Shown here piece by piece: positions 11,743-22,032 of a DNA stretch of 38,588 nt. Each line of letters starts with the position of its first letter. The first letter of the stretch is position 1. The notes below the pieces were generated by a model, which was given only the letters and a program-made list of their open reading frames with translations, made no database searches and was not told the DNA's origin. This DNA comes from Clavulina sp. PMI_390 (lineage: Eukaryota > Basidiomycota > Agaricomycetes > Cantharellales > Hydnaceae), in assembly GCA_015039315.1 (NCBI GenBank), contig WIDE01000010.1, positions 347,873-386,460 on the forward strand, written 5' to 3'. The translations under genes were made by a program, and so were the position numbers.

Positions 11743-12494
11743 ATCGTATGCCCTTGGTTCAAGGGAGGATGTGATAAGAGAATTGAGAAGGGAGGTGATG
11801 TCAGAGGTGGCTTATGGAGGGAGGTATAACAAGTCGAAGCTGTGCGGGGCGTCTTTGAGGGTGGCAGGGATGGGGCTTGCGGATGATGCGTTGGGCCGAG
11901 AAATGGGTATCCAGGATGTTCGTATGGGTTGCACTAAGAAATAAAACAATGATGTTGGATGAAGAGTTGAAGATTGAATGATGCACAAGTGAATCCGGAA
12001 GCAAAATGGACAGAGATGCACGATGAGCAGAAATGAAAGCGTGACAATAGCAGAAAGACTCTAGAAAGATGCAGAAAGATACAAAGCAGTCAAATAGCAC
12101 AGTCAGATAGCAGGTATATGGGGAGGTGGCCGAGGGAGGGCTCCGTGGAGGGAGGTCGAGCGACCGTTCAGGCCTCGATGGCGCTTGCCGCATTTATTCA
12201 GTTTCGGTCCCGGAAGGCGCTGCAACTCGACCCCTCGTGGGTTCTGGCGTCTGCGCCATCCGCATAGACGACCCCGATCAAGCGCAGTTTCAGCCGTGCA
12301 CAGGCTTTTCGGGTCTAGAGCTTTAAACTGTGAGTAAAACGGAACAATCTTCGGATGCAATTGGCAAACTAGTGGTATGGTACAGGCAATGCAAGATGTG
12401 GAAACTGGAGGACCGCCAAGATAAATCCAATGACGGCAGAAAGAAAGTAGATACATGTAAGGGAGGAGAGCTGCAATTTCGCAACTGAAATCGG
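11743..12494. other. Intergenic, promoter side of long-loop membrane gene
   Basis: This 750-bp stretch lies between the stop of the ubiquitin-conjugating enzyme gene and the start of the long-loop membrane protein gene, both minus strand. It must hold the 3' UTR of the first and the promoter and leader of the second. No further gene is supported. Confidence 0.5.
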
Positions 12495-13588
12495 CTACTT
12501 GAGAAGTTCGTCGAGAACACGATCGTCTGTGATGTTCGCGACATTGGAACCTCGATAATTCAGCCGTTTCAGGACATCGATCTAAGATATCAAAGCGCAT
12601 GAGAAGACAGGATGCATAATAGTAGTGAGCTGGAAGGATCGAATGGTAGGCGAGAGGCATACGCGACAAATACGCACCACTTTTGCTTGGGGGAAACCCA
12701 GAGTCACAAACTGCTCGACGTGCTGGGGCTGTAGACCAGCAATCGCAATCTCATCTCTCTTGGGGGCGTTTGCGGAATCCTTCGCGCTTTCTGCGGCTGC
12801 CTCAGCCGCTCCCTCCTTCTTAGGCGCCCCCGCATAAATCTGAGCCCAATACCGTGCTGTCTGCTCAAATGATTCTCTAGAACTCATATAGTGTTTCGCG
12901 ACTAATAGACAAGCATGGTCATCAGCGGTGAGCATACACGCTAAAGCACGACCAGGGGGTCACGAACCTTCTGCATCTTGGGGGTCGCTCGGTTCTGGGC
13001 TGCACAATAGTGACTGAAGGGAGATCATCGTGGATTTGAGGGTAAGGACAGGAGACCATGCATCTTTCAAGATATCGAGACATATTGCGCCCTATTGAAC
13101 AAAAATAGTTCATGAGCAAGTCAACCCCTGGGCTGGGAAAGGGCTGTGCGGCGCACCGATGCGGAAGAGATGTTGGGATGATAGACTTTACTTTAGAACG
13201 AAGAGGTCCTCAGACACTAGCAGGACTGAGTATTGGGATCGATCTTACGTGATGAATTTCATTTTCACGGGTTGGAAGGGGTAGGAATCGGGGATAGTGA
13301 TATCCTATCGTGGTCCAATAAGGGGTTATTCAATATCAAAGGGCCAAATTATCAATCCATGCTTACTACTTCGTATGTTCCGCCTTCATACGGGGTGTCA
13401 ACGGGACCAGGGAATGTCCCGATGAGGTGGTAAGGTGACTGGTCCACCATGTCTACTGTGATCTTGCTCTGAACATCCTTCTTGCAGTCTGCATCGGAGA
13501 GATGAGATCACGATAATCCCTAATTAGATTGATATCGGGGAATCTTACCAGAGATCTCCTTGTTTACTCGTCGCAAGCGGGCATCCAT
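12495..13588 (-). CDS. UBC1: Ubiquitin-conjugating enzyme E2, Ubc1/UBE2K type with UBA
   Basis: A class II E2 that accepts ubiquitin from E1 and builds K48-linked chains. Seven exons are seen: 13549-13588, 13367-13488, 13249-13304, 13157-13190, 12968-13091, 12678-12901 and 12495-12581. They total 228 residues, close to yeast Ubc1 (215). The UBC fold starts [18 protein letters not shown] and includes [17 protein letters not shown]. The HPN motif is at 77-79 and the catalytic Cys88 lies in [14 protein letters not shown], the same number as in yeast Ubc1. DPQDAEVAKHY closes the core. An Ala/Lys-rich linker (about 155-180) leads to a C-terminal UBA domain (about 182-228, [19 protein letters not shown] then [16 protein letters not shown]). 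The last intron lies inside the UBA domain. The gene is transcribed away from the decarboxylase at 13921. Confidence 0.95.
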
Positions 13589-13920
13589 GGTTGAGAGCGC
13601 GCGTGTTTGGCAAGCGTGACCAATCAACTTGAGTTAAACGTAAACACAGCCCAGTCTCTCCAGAACTTTCTGTGAGGGCTTATCAAATACCCCATGAGTC
13701 CAAAGCACGAAACTGTCAGAAAACGATGTCAGAAATGAATCCATAGATGAATGACGCTTTTACAGCTGGCTGATTCCTGCAGTATATTGCTCTAATCACC
13801 TCGCTTATGATTAGCACATTGACTTTGCTGAACATCGTTCAGGTCTTTCTTCCCCAGTGACTCATTTATTCAGAGCTACAGTTTGACCCGCCAACAATAC
13901 TGAGGCATTAAGAGACATCG
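13589..13920. promoter_or_regulatory. Divergent promoter between UBC1 and the decarboxylase
   Basis: Only 332 bp separate the start codons of two divergently transcribed genes. Any core promoters for both must lie here or overlap. I do not see a clear TATA box shared by both directions. This is an inference from gene arrangement, not from a recognised motif. Confidence 0.55.
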
Positions 13921-16005
13921 ATGACGTCTGCTTATGAAAACCCAGCGTTTGATGGTCTCATCGATCAACTAACAAAGCGATTGGATACTCTCCATACGGC
14001 TCCAGTGATCGCTGCGCCAGATGCTATCGACAAAGCATTCGCCGAAATTCCTAATAATCTCCCCGAGAAAGGTGTAGGGACTTCTCAAGCGCTAGAATTT
14101 GTCGAAAGAATTGTCGTCCCTGCGCTCGCTACTGGACATGCCGGCCCTCGGTGGGGTTTTTTCGGTTTATATGGTTTTGGTGTCCTTGCTCGATGCTAAT
14201 GACTGGGAGAATCATGCAGATATTTTGGGTTCGTTATCGGCGGGTCGGTCCCAGCCGCTACGTATGGCGATGTCCTTACAACAATATATGACCAGAATGT
14301 CCAGGTCAGTCATACGAAGTTTCCTCGCTGTGTACCCGGTCATGAACTGATCAAGTAATTGGTAGGTCCATCTGCCTGTAGGTGTATTAAAGTCTCTGCC
14401 ATGAACTCTAGCTAAGGGCCTGCTTAGCGAGACACCGTTAGCACTGTTGTGGAAGCCCGCGTCCTCGAGATGCTCCTTGATCTCTTCAACCTTGAACGCG
14501 AAGATTTTACGGGCCGGACAGTGACCACTGGGGCTACAGCCTCCAACGTTCTCGGACTAGGTTCGCATCTATAATGTAGCTTCTGTCGTCCCTCTGGTAC
14601 CTAGGAGGCTAATCAGACGGTATTCTATTGTAGCATGTGGGAGGGACTTTGCAGTGCGAAGCGCCCTCAATGACCCAAACTATTCGGTTGCTGAAGACGG
14701 ATTTGGTGGAGTCACTGTCAAAGTATTGGGAGATCGAATCCATTCATCAACTATGAAGGCCGCCGCCATAGTTGGTATTGGCAGAAGCAACGTAAGCCGC
14801 ACGCCCGAATTAAGCAGTGAAGGGTAGATATCTTAACTTCACATTCAGGTGATCGACGTCCATGATCCGGTCACAAAAGGGTTTGATCTCAAGAAGCTTG
14901 AGGAGCTCCTAGCCTCATCAACGCCCGAGAACAAGACCGGCTTCATCGTATGCCCATCGTTCGGCGAAGTTAACACTGTACGTTCTTCCGTGTATCACCC
15001 TATAGCCCAATTTACCGAGATGTCCTGGTCAACCAGGGAGAATTCACATCTCAGATGCACGAAGTCAGGGTGCTCTGTAACAAGTACCATGCGTGGATCC
15101 ACATAGATGCTGGTACGATACCTCAAGATCTGCATAGCGCTCAGATTATTTTTCATACTTCTCACATATAGCGTTTGGTGGGTTTGCTCGTGTCGTCCCT
15201 GAGCTGGCTCACTTGGCGGAAGGGCTGGAACTAGCGGATAGTATTACTGGTGATGGTACGTCCCACTCCCATCCTTGATTAGTCGACTGCATAGTTACTC
15301 TCGGGTCACTCTTTTCAAGGCCACAAGTGGCTCAACGTTCCATACGACTCTGGTTTTTTCTTCTGTCGTTCCCGCAAACTTCAAGCCTCCGTCTTCGGGC
15401 CTTCGCCCCGCAGTGGTGCTCCCGCATACCTCTCTACCACCTTATCGAACCTCCCAGCATCAATTGCCGACATCCCTTCCCCTTTGAATATGGGTATTGA
15501 GAACTCGCGCCGATTCCGCGCATTGCCCATGTTCTGTGCTCTTATGGCCCTGGGGAAAGACGGCTACGAGGAAATGGTGCGTAGGCACATCGAATTTGCT
15601 AGGAAGGTGGGAGTATGGATGATGACTCCTAAAAGCGCGGGAGGCGGGGCGGAATGGTACGAGGTCCTGAACGCCTCTTATGATCAACGAGATGAGACTT
15701 CCGCGATGGCTGCGACAGCAGTTGCGGTGGGAGACTCCAACATTACGAACGTTGTCCCACTCAACGTCATCCTATTCCGCCCTCGATCTGGGTCACCACT
15801 ATACCATCCAACCCAGGGATCGATGTCCCTTATCCAGGCTGTTAATCAGACGAGGAAGATGTACATCACACCAGGTGTAGGTGGAGCAGCCCGGCTCGCA
15901 GTGTCGAACTGGATGACGGGTCTTAGGACTAATGAGGAGGGCAAGTCGGATTTTGATATCGTTACAGACACACTGAGGGAAGTCATGCAACCTTCACGCG
16001 AGTAA
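13921..16005 (+). CDS. Group II PLP-dependent amino-acid decarboxylase
   Basis: A fold-type I, PLP-dependent decarboxylase of the DOPA/tyrosine/glutamate decarboxylase superfamily, probably cytosolic. Nine exons (13921-14150, 14220-14304, 14366-14377, 14428-14560, 14634-14791, 14849-14977, 15037-15112, 15172-15255, 15320-16005) give 530 residues with every phase consistent. Visible landmarks: RYFGFVIGGSVPA; NVQVHLP, partly supplied by a 12-nt exon; TTGATASNVLGLACGRDF; His190 in DRIHSS, which should stack on the cofactor; Asp273 in HIDAAFGGF, which pairs with the pyridine nitrogen; and Lys305 in DGHKWLNVPYDSGFF, the Schiff-base lysine. The catalytic set looks intact. The C-terminus (VGGAARLAVSNWMT) is the usual small domain. 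The substrate cannot be read from sequence: aromatic amino acids are a reasonable guess, but no neighbouring pathway gene supports one. Confidence 0.93.
14366..14377 (+). other. 12-nt microexon of the decarboxylase
   Basis: GTCCATCTGCCT lies between TTGGTAG and GTAGGTG. It encodes V-H-L-P and completes the NVQVHLP motif that is conserved in this enzyme family before the ETVSTVVE-like segment. Neighbouring introns are 61 and 50 nt. No single-intron model supplies these residues. Confidence 0.85.
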
Positions 16006-17016
16006 TCATCAGCTACCTGTACGAATACAACGCCCCCTTTCACGTAATGATGATAAAGGGTTTTGCATCCCGGCCGTCTGAGTTTGTCTACGCTAGGATT
16101 CAGACCCTGCATGAACAGAAAGTTGCCTTTCCCTCAATCGCCATTGCGGGTAGAGAGATTGTCGGAATGTTTCGTGACTTTCGTCGCTGGGGCTTATTGC
16201 GAACACACTGACACAGTATGGTTAGATTCACGAAATGATGGTGAGTGACAAAGATATGAAGCAGTGATCGGGTCCATTTGCCTGTAGGAGCCTATCCGAT
16301 TTCAGCCGAAACTTTTTCCAGACCAGTACTCTTTCCCATCCCCCGAAAGAATTTTCCTAGTCCGTGATATGGTCCCAACGTCTGGTACCCTCGCGGTAAA
16401 TTCGGCAGGTATTACGGAACGGCAAGTCAGCACTTGGCTTGGAGGACCTCTGCTCAAGATGAAACAAAACGAAGAAAGAACCATAGGCCTATGATATGAT
16501 GGCCTGGTGATGGAGTTGAGATAGCAGAGAAGTTGCAGAGCTCGGGGGTAACTCTTGCTGGAAACCATGCTCAATAACGCGATTGTGAAACAAGAGAAAA
16601 TATCCCAATATTAATAATAATCGGCCGTGGTAGTACAGGCTACATCTCCGTCGACGTGCATTAGGCAATATCATGAGCGAAATATGTGGCATGATTCGTT
16701 ATTGGTGAAGAGTTGTGACATCAATCATCAGTGTAAGCGATACCAGCTCGCTTATACCACGCTTTCATGTTGCTAGATTCAGGCCACTATGGCAAGCACA
16801 GCGAAGAAGAGGAATTGATATAATTTTGGAGGGAATGCTGGGAGGAGAACGACGTCGGGTGTGACATCAGCGGGCGAGACCAATTCAGTGGCAATCTCCG
16901 CCGCTTCCTTCGACGTCAACCAGAAATCCATTCGAATCCAACACAAGCACGATTTCACCGTCTCTATCCCATCCTAGACTCATATTCTCATCCTAAACGC
17001 TTCTTTTGATTTAACC
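16006..17016. other. Intergenic between decarboxylase and EB1 gene, no gene seen
   Basis: This 1-kb stretch lies between two same-strand genes and should hold the decarboxylase 3' UTR and the EB1 promoter and leader. No frame carries recognisable domains. One 18-nt stretch at 16271-16288 matches the decarboxylase microexon region at 17 of 18 bases (see findings). Confidence 0.5.
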
Positions 17017-18772
17017 ATGGGCGAATCACGGACAGAACTCATCCAGTGGGTGAATGACCTGCTGCAAACAAACTACACAAAGATCGAGCAGCTAGGGAGC
17101 GGAGGCGCATACTGCCAAATTATTGATTCCTGCTATGGTACGCGCCATGGTTCTCTCGCTCTCCTACTGCCTTTTCGAGCCCAAACTAATTCCGGCTTGA
17201 ACTCGTTTACTTTGCTGTCCTCGCTCCGAATCCGCGGCCATAAACTTTTGTTGATTGACCGCGATGCCGACGCTCTGAACGCGATTATCGCTCCGTCTTG
17301 CTTCCTTGACGTCTACATGGCCTCTGTGAACGCGGCGTGAACCGTGTGTGTGTCCGCCTATAGGTGACGTGCCGATGGTACGCGTGAAGATGGCCGCCAA
17401 ACACGAATACGAGTACCTCGCGAACTACAAAATTTTGCAAAATGTTTTCAAGTCCCATAAGATTGACAAGGTGAGATTCGGACAACTCGTAAGCATGATG
17501 AACGCGGCGCTCAAGGCAAGAACTCGTTTTTTTTGGTTCAATAGCCAATACCTGTTGATCGGCTAGTCAAGTGCAAGATGCAGTACGTACCAAGACCCCT
17601 TCCCTGTCAAATTTTACGAGCGATACCTAATGTACCAATTGATAACCTCACCACGAAAATCCGCCAATTCGTCTACTGGTGTCGGTATTTCCAGAGACAA
17701 CCTCGAGTTTACGCAATGGATCAAGCGCTTCTGGGACCAGAACTTTGCCTCGGAATCCTATGATCCCATTGCACGACGCAAAGGAGCAGCAGTAGAATCA
17801 GCGACGATTGCTCCTGTGCATCGGCCCGTAGCGTCTGCAGCTGCGACCAGTTCAGCAGCCCGAGGGGTTGGTGCAGGGAGGCGAACTCCTTCCGGTGGTA
17901 CGTTGTCAAATGTTCTTTCCGTCTCTCTCCTTCCCTCTTTGCAATTTGACAGATCGAGAAGCTCATCATCATATAATGTCTTCTTTTGGATATTCCTGCG
18001 CTGTGTGGGGTGGGGATGTAATTTGACGGTCGGGCTACTTACCCGTTGGTCTGCTTTTCCCGAATCCCGAATGATCGGTTGGGATGATGATGATGATGGC
18101 TCTGCTCGCCTCGGGCGCCGATCCGACAGCCCGATCAGGATCGTCATCTGGAGGGTACACGTACGAGTTTGTGAGTAACCTGCAGAACCAGTTGCGCGAG
18201 TCCGTTGCGCAGATGGAAGGGCTAGAGAAGGAGCGTGATTTCTACTTTTCAAAAGTGGGTTGCTCTCTCATATGCATTGTATATCATCCCGGCCCTCCTG
18301 CTGACGTCTGTGCTCATGATGATCCCGCATTCATGTTCACCTCCCCCTCGTCTTCTTCTTATTGGGGTCTTTAAGCTGCGGGACATTGAGATTTTGGTCC
18401 AGAACCAGCTCGAGGCATGGGAGCCGGAGGCCGGGGAGAAAGAGGGCGAGGTCGTGTTGAAGGAAATCCAGAAAATCCTATATAGCGTGAGTCTTTGTTT
18501 TTCCAGTTGCTTGCTGCTTGCTGCTGCTCGTTGGAATTGATTGCCGTTGAATTGACAATTATGGGGTCCTTAATGAACGACCTCTTTAGACCGAGGTATG
18601 TTCTTTCTTCTTTTGACTTGACGTTGCGGCCGCGCGAAAAACCCACGCTTTCCCGTGCGAATGTGCTAATGAAGGTCCGTTTCTCCACTGTTGCTGCTAT
18701 TAGGATGGCTTTGAGGCTCCTACAGAGACGTTTGACGAGGGAGCACCTGTGGATGAGGAAGAGACGTTCTAG
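17017..18772 (+). CDS. BIM1: EB1/Bim1/Mal3 microtubule plus-end tracking protein
   Basis: EB1 proteins bind growing microtubule ends and recruit partners. Eight exons (17017-17137, 17364-17470, 17545-17582, 17695-17897, 18130-18254, 18376-18486, 18590-18595, 18704-18772) give 259 residues. The N-terminal CH domain begins [15 protein letters not shown] and runs through [30 protein letters not shown] and [18 protein letters not shown] (about 1-120). An Ala/Ser/Gly-rich linker follows. The EB-homology coiled coil has the family hallmark [18 protein letters not shown] (about 190-206). The tail is acidic and ends EEETF, a variant of the EEY/F motif that binds CAP-Gly domains. Introns here are longer (74-232 nt) than in neighbouring genes. 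A 6-nt exon supplies Thr-Glu before DGFEAP. Confidence 0.94.
18590..18595 (+). other. 6-nt microexon of the EB1 gene
   Basis: ACCGAG sits between CTCTTTAG and GTATGT. It encodes T-E and gives ILYS-TE-DGFE, matching the ILYxTEDGF segment common in EB1 homologues. Flanking introns are 103 and 108 nt; the second contains TGCTAAT, a good branch-point match. Skipping it keeps frame and would remove two residues. Confidence 0.8.
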
Positions 18773-19614
18773 AGTAACTCGCCTCCCCCTTTTTTTTTTA
18801 CTCCTGATGACGGAGGTAATAATGATTTCAACGTGCATTGCATATCGCTCTCTACTCTACACGCTATTCTTTACACCAATTCTTTTTTCTTTTCTTGCGC
18901 CTCTCGTTTTTCCTTTTGTTACGAATTGCAAAATGTCTAGCTATGATAGGCGGGATTGATTGCGTTGGTGTTCCACTGATGGATGGATGCCCGCAACCGG
19001 AAGGGCGGGGCGAAATTTTTTCAGGTGTGAGCGGAAAAAAAATAAGTATTGATCACGTGACTGTGGTTCGGGTGGCCACCTCTCTGTTTCCAACCACGAC
19101 GTGGTGTTCTTAGCAGAACACCTCACCCTCCCGCTCCCTCTCTGTCTTCGGTGTTTCGTGGACAGGGCTAGCGACAAAGTACGTCCACAGTACTTTCCCT
19201 GAGGCGTAAGAACCCGGTCGACTGACCTCGCGCGACCTATCCCGGTTAGACACAGGCCCGTTCTGTGACTCAGACTCAGACAGACCCCCCTTCAATCCTT
19301 CAGCGTCTCCTAGCGTCGTCGGCCAGCGTTTGCAGTCCTTAAGTGGAGCTCGCATTCGAACCCTCTCCGTCTGCTCGACCAGCCAGGCAGTGCTCACCAG
19401 CACTCCAAACCACCAGTCTCCAGCTTTGCCTCTCCAACCTAGATTTCCAGCTTTTTGTTACGACTATCTTACGACAACCACCCCGCACCAATTCGACCAA
19501 CAAGAGGAGGAACAAGAGAAACAGGACTTGCTTTGTCCTCAGCGCTCCGCGCCCCTCTCGACTCGCAAGAGTTATAAGCCGCAACGCAAGTTGCAAGCAA
19601 TCCCCATCGCATCG
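18773..19614. other. EB1 3' UTR and cyclin promoter/leader
   Basis: This stretch starts with T-rich sequence likely to be the EB1 3' UTR and ends with a C/T-rich leader upstream of the cyclin start. An open frame continues upstream of the chosen ATG (19615) but contains no earlier in-frame ATG. A palindromic TCACGTGA lies at 19053-19060. Confidence 0.5.
19053..19060. promoter_or_regulatory. TCACGTGA palindrome upstream of PHO80-like cyclin
   Basis: An 8-bp palindrome with a CACGTG core lies 555 bp before the cyclin start codon. CACGTG is the known core site of fungal bHLH factors such as Pho4 and Cbf1. That it acts on this gene is inference from position only. Confidence 0.35.
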
Positions 19615-22032
19615 ATGCCCGTCGCTGCCCACCAGGCCATGGCGCCCACAACCACCAAGGCGAACGCCCCAGCCAATCTCGCCGCGATCAAAGCGCGCAG
19701 TGCCCAGTTCCAGGACTACTTCTCTGCCCCTGCGCCTGGTCTGAATCGCAGTGCTGTTGCTATTGACAAGCTGATGGGCGCTTCCGCTAACAGCGGTGAC
19801 GCCTCCGCTCACACTGCGCTCGCTGACGCCACGAACGGCACCGCCAATCAGATCTTTGCGATCTATGGCCATCCAGCCCATCGCCGTAGCGCTGTGGCTG
19901 ATGACGAAGCCGGCCAGTTCGATGTCCGCCGCAGTGTGACCCCCTCGAAGCACTCTCGTGGCGCCGAGTCTGGCATCGGGCCCATCCGCAGCGACTCGTA
20001 TGGCCTCTCTGCCTCTCATAGCGGTGGTCCTCCCCCAGGCCTTAACCTCCCCAACCGTCGCGTGGTTGAGCATCGCCAGCGTCGCCATCAATTTGCTCGC
20101 CATAGCCTCTCGAGCTGGCCCCCGTCCCCTGGTGACGCCATGCCCCCTATGCCCACGTTTATCGTCTCGAGCCCCCACATCAAGAACGATCCGACCCAGA
20201 GGGCCTCCTACAGCAATATCCCCCCTGCGGGCTATCAGGGAGCCAGGGCAAAGAAGCCTCAGGCCAATGAATCATCTTTGATCAGCGGTGGAAACGCTCG
20301 TGTTGCTACTACCGCTTCGTATCAAGCTGCGCCTCATGCGGAGTCTCCTTCCCCTGATTCTCCTGTCACCACTGCCACGAGCACCGAGCCTGCTCCTCGC
20401 ACCAGTGCCACGAAGCCCCTCGTTCCCTCCCCTGCCACTGAGGCTGCCATCCGCCGCGCGGTGCCTTCTCCCACGGAGCTTCTCCGTGTGGCCAACGAGT
20501 CGGCCCGCTCCAGCGCTGCCACCTACCTCTCCGACTGGGTCAGCGAGGTGGTCTGGGAGATGTGTGTCCCCATCATGGGCGTCAACGGGTACGTACTGCA
20601 GATCGATATCTGATCCTTCATTATCCTGTCATCAGCCCTTTTTTTCTTCCTTGATTCAAAAATTCTATTGGGTTCGCGAAAACTGACAATTCATGATCTT
20701 CCCTTCCCTCCACCCCCCATAGTGCTTCGGCTCGGGAAAGTTTGAGCTACCCCCATATGGGAAATGCCTCGAACGTGGTCTGCCCCCCTTCGTTCAAGCG
20801 GTTCGCCCAACAGACCATCTACCAGGTCTCTGCCTCCGCTGGCTCGTGCTTCCTTGCTCTCTGGTACATCGAGCATCTTCCGATCGGACCAGTCCTTTCC
20901 GACATCGACAACCTCATCATCTACGACACGCCCCAACGCTCGTTCCGTGATGACCTTATCGCGACTCGTGCAGAGATCCCATGGCGCCTCCTCACCTTGG
21001 GTCTCACGTTGGCTAACAAGTGGCTGGAGGACAACACCTTCACCATGAAAACTTGGTATGTATATTAACTCTATTGCTTTCCGATTACAGCGTACTCAAC
21101 CATATGGTTCATTTGTCAGGAATGAGGTCACTGGCTTGAATATTGGCATGATGAAGGTGCTCGAGGCCAAGGCGCTCGGCCTGTTCAACTGGATTCTCAA
21201 CCCTGATATGGGCTTGTGGGAGGAGTTCCTTCACAAACTCCGCCACCGTGAGGTCATGATCCATGCTGGTCATCTCCCCGGTGCGATTGGAAGCGAGCGT
21301 CGCCTGTCGATGTCGTTCTCCGAGCCCGCCACTCTCAAACGCCCCATCCGTGTCATTGATGAGTTGATCGCCGAGGCTGCTGCCAGCAAGGTCGTCAAGG
21401 AGCCCGTGTTCCCTGGTGCCGTTCCTCCCTTCTCCCCAGTCGAGACTGCCAGCTCTGCTCCGTCCCCCGTTTCCCCCGCCACATCGGTTGCGGATTCGTT
21501 CGGCAGCGTTAGTGCCGCGAGCTCTGTGCGCAGCATCCCTCATCCGCTCCCCTCGCCCCATGCTGAGCCTGAGTGGAGTGCTCGCCGGGCTTCCTGGACC
21601 AGTGAGATCAATTTCGACTTTGCTCGTGATGATCCTCCTGTTGTCTTTGGCGGACACTCTCGCCGTGTGAAGACGCCTGCCGAGTGGAACCCCCTCGTTG
21701 ATGAGTCTGTCGGTCGCCGCACCCGTCCCGTGTACGAGGCCGTGCAACGCCCCAACTCGTTGCTGCTCATTCCCCCGCCTGCCGCGTATGAGGACTACGT
21801 CGCCCCAGGCTTTGCCGGAGTTCCCCCAGCGAAGTATGCGGAGCATAATCCCCGCCAACAGGTGATGAGCATGTATGCCTTGGGAACCACCATTCCCCGG
21901 GTCCCCCAATACGAGCAGGCGGTGAACGGCAATGGAGCTACCAACGGCATGATTGACCGCGTGTGGTCAGATGCTCGTAACATCATGCCTGATTTGCGCG
22001 CGAACTGGGCGCCCAGCCTCGCGGGGTACTAG
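19615..22032 (+). CDS. PHO80/PCL-like cyclin with long disordered arms
   Basis: Probably the regulatory subunit of a Pho85/CDK5-type kinase. Three exons (19615-20588, 20723-21055, 21120-22032) join in phase 2 both times and give 739 residues. Residues 1-300 are Ala/Ser/Pro-rich and look disordered. A cyclin fold covers about 305-480: SDWVSEVVWEMCVPIMGVNG, FKRFAQQTIYQVSASAG, then the core LTLGLTLANKWLEDNTFTM followed by WNEVTGLN, MMKVLEAKALGLFNWIL and LWEEFL. The Lys in LANKW and the Glu in KVLEAKAL fit the Lys-Glu pair that contacts the kinase in cyclins. The C-terminal 250 residues are again Pro/Ser-rich. It is much longer than yeast Pho80 or Pcl1, but basidiomycete members with long arms are plausible. 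The start is the first in-frame ATG. Coding usage is strongly C-ending. Confidence 0.82.

Noticed and set aside
13921..18772. A biosynthetic cluster around the decarboxylase (with the distant methyltransferase)
   Set aside because: The intervening genes are housekeeping (EB1, cyclin) and over 20 kb separates the two enzymes. No oxidase, transporter or regulator links them.
19346..19372. Sequence resembling a reversed tRNA T-loop (ATTCGAACC)
   Set aside because: The bases around it do not form a T-stem, and no acceptor or anticodon arm can be placed.
19339..20178. 279-codon open frame on the minus strand
   Set aside because: It is antisense to the first exon of the cyclin gene. The GC-rich, C-ending codon use of the real gene opens the opposite strand; no domain is visible.
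21109..21909. 266-codon open frame on the minus strand
   Set aside because: Antisense shadow of the third cyclin exon, with no recognisable family.
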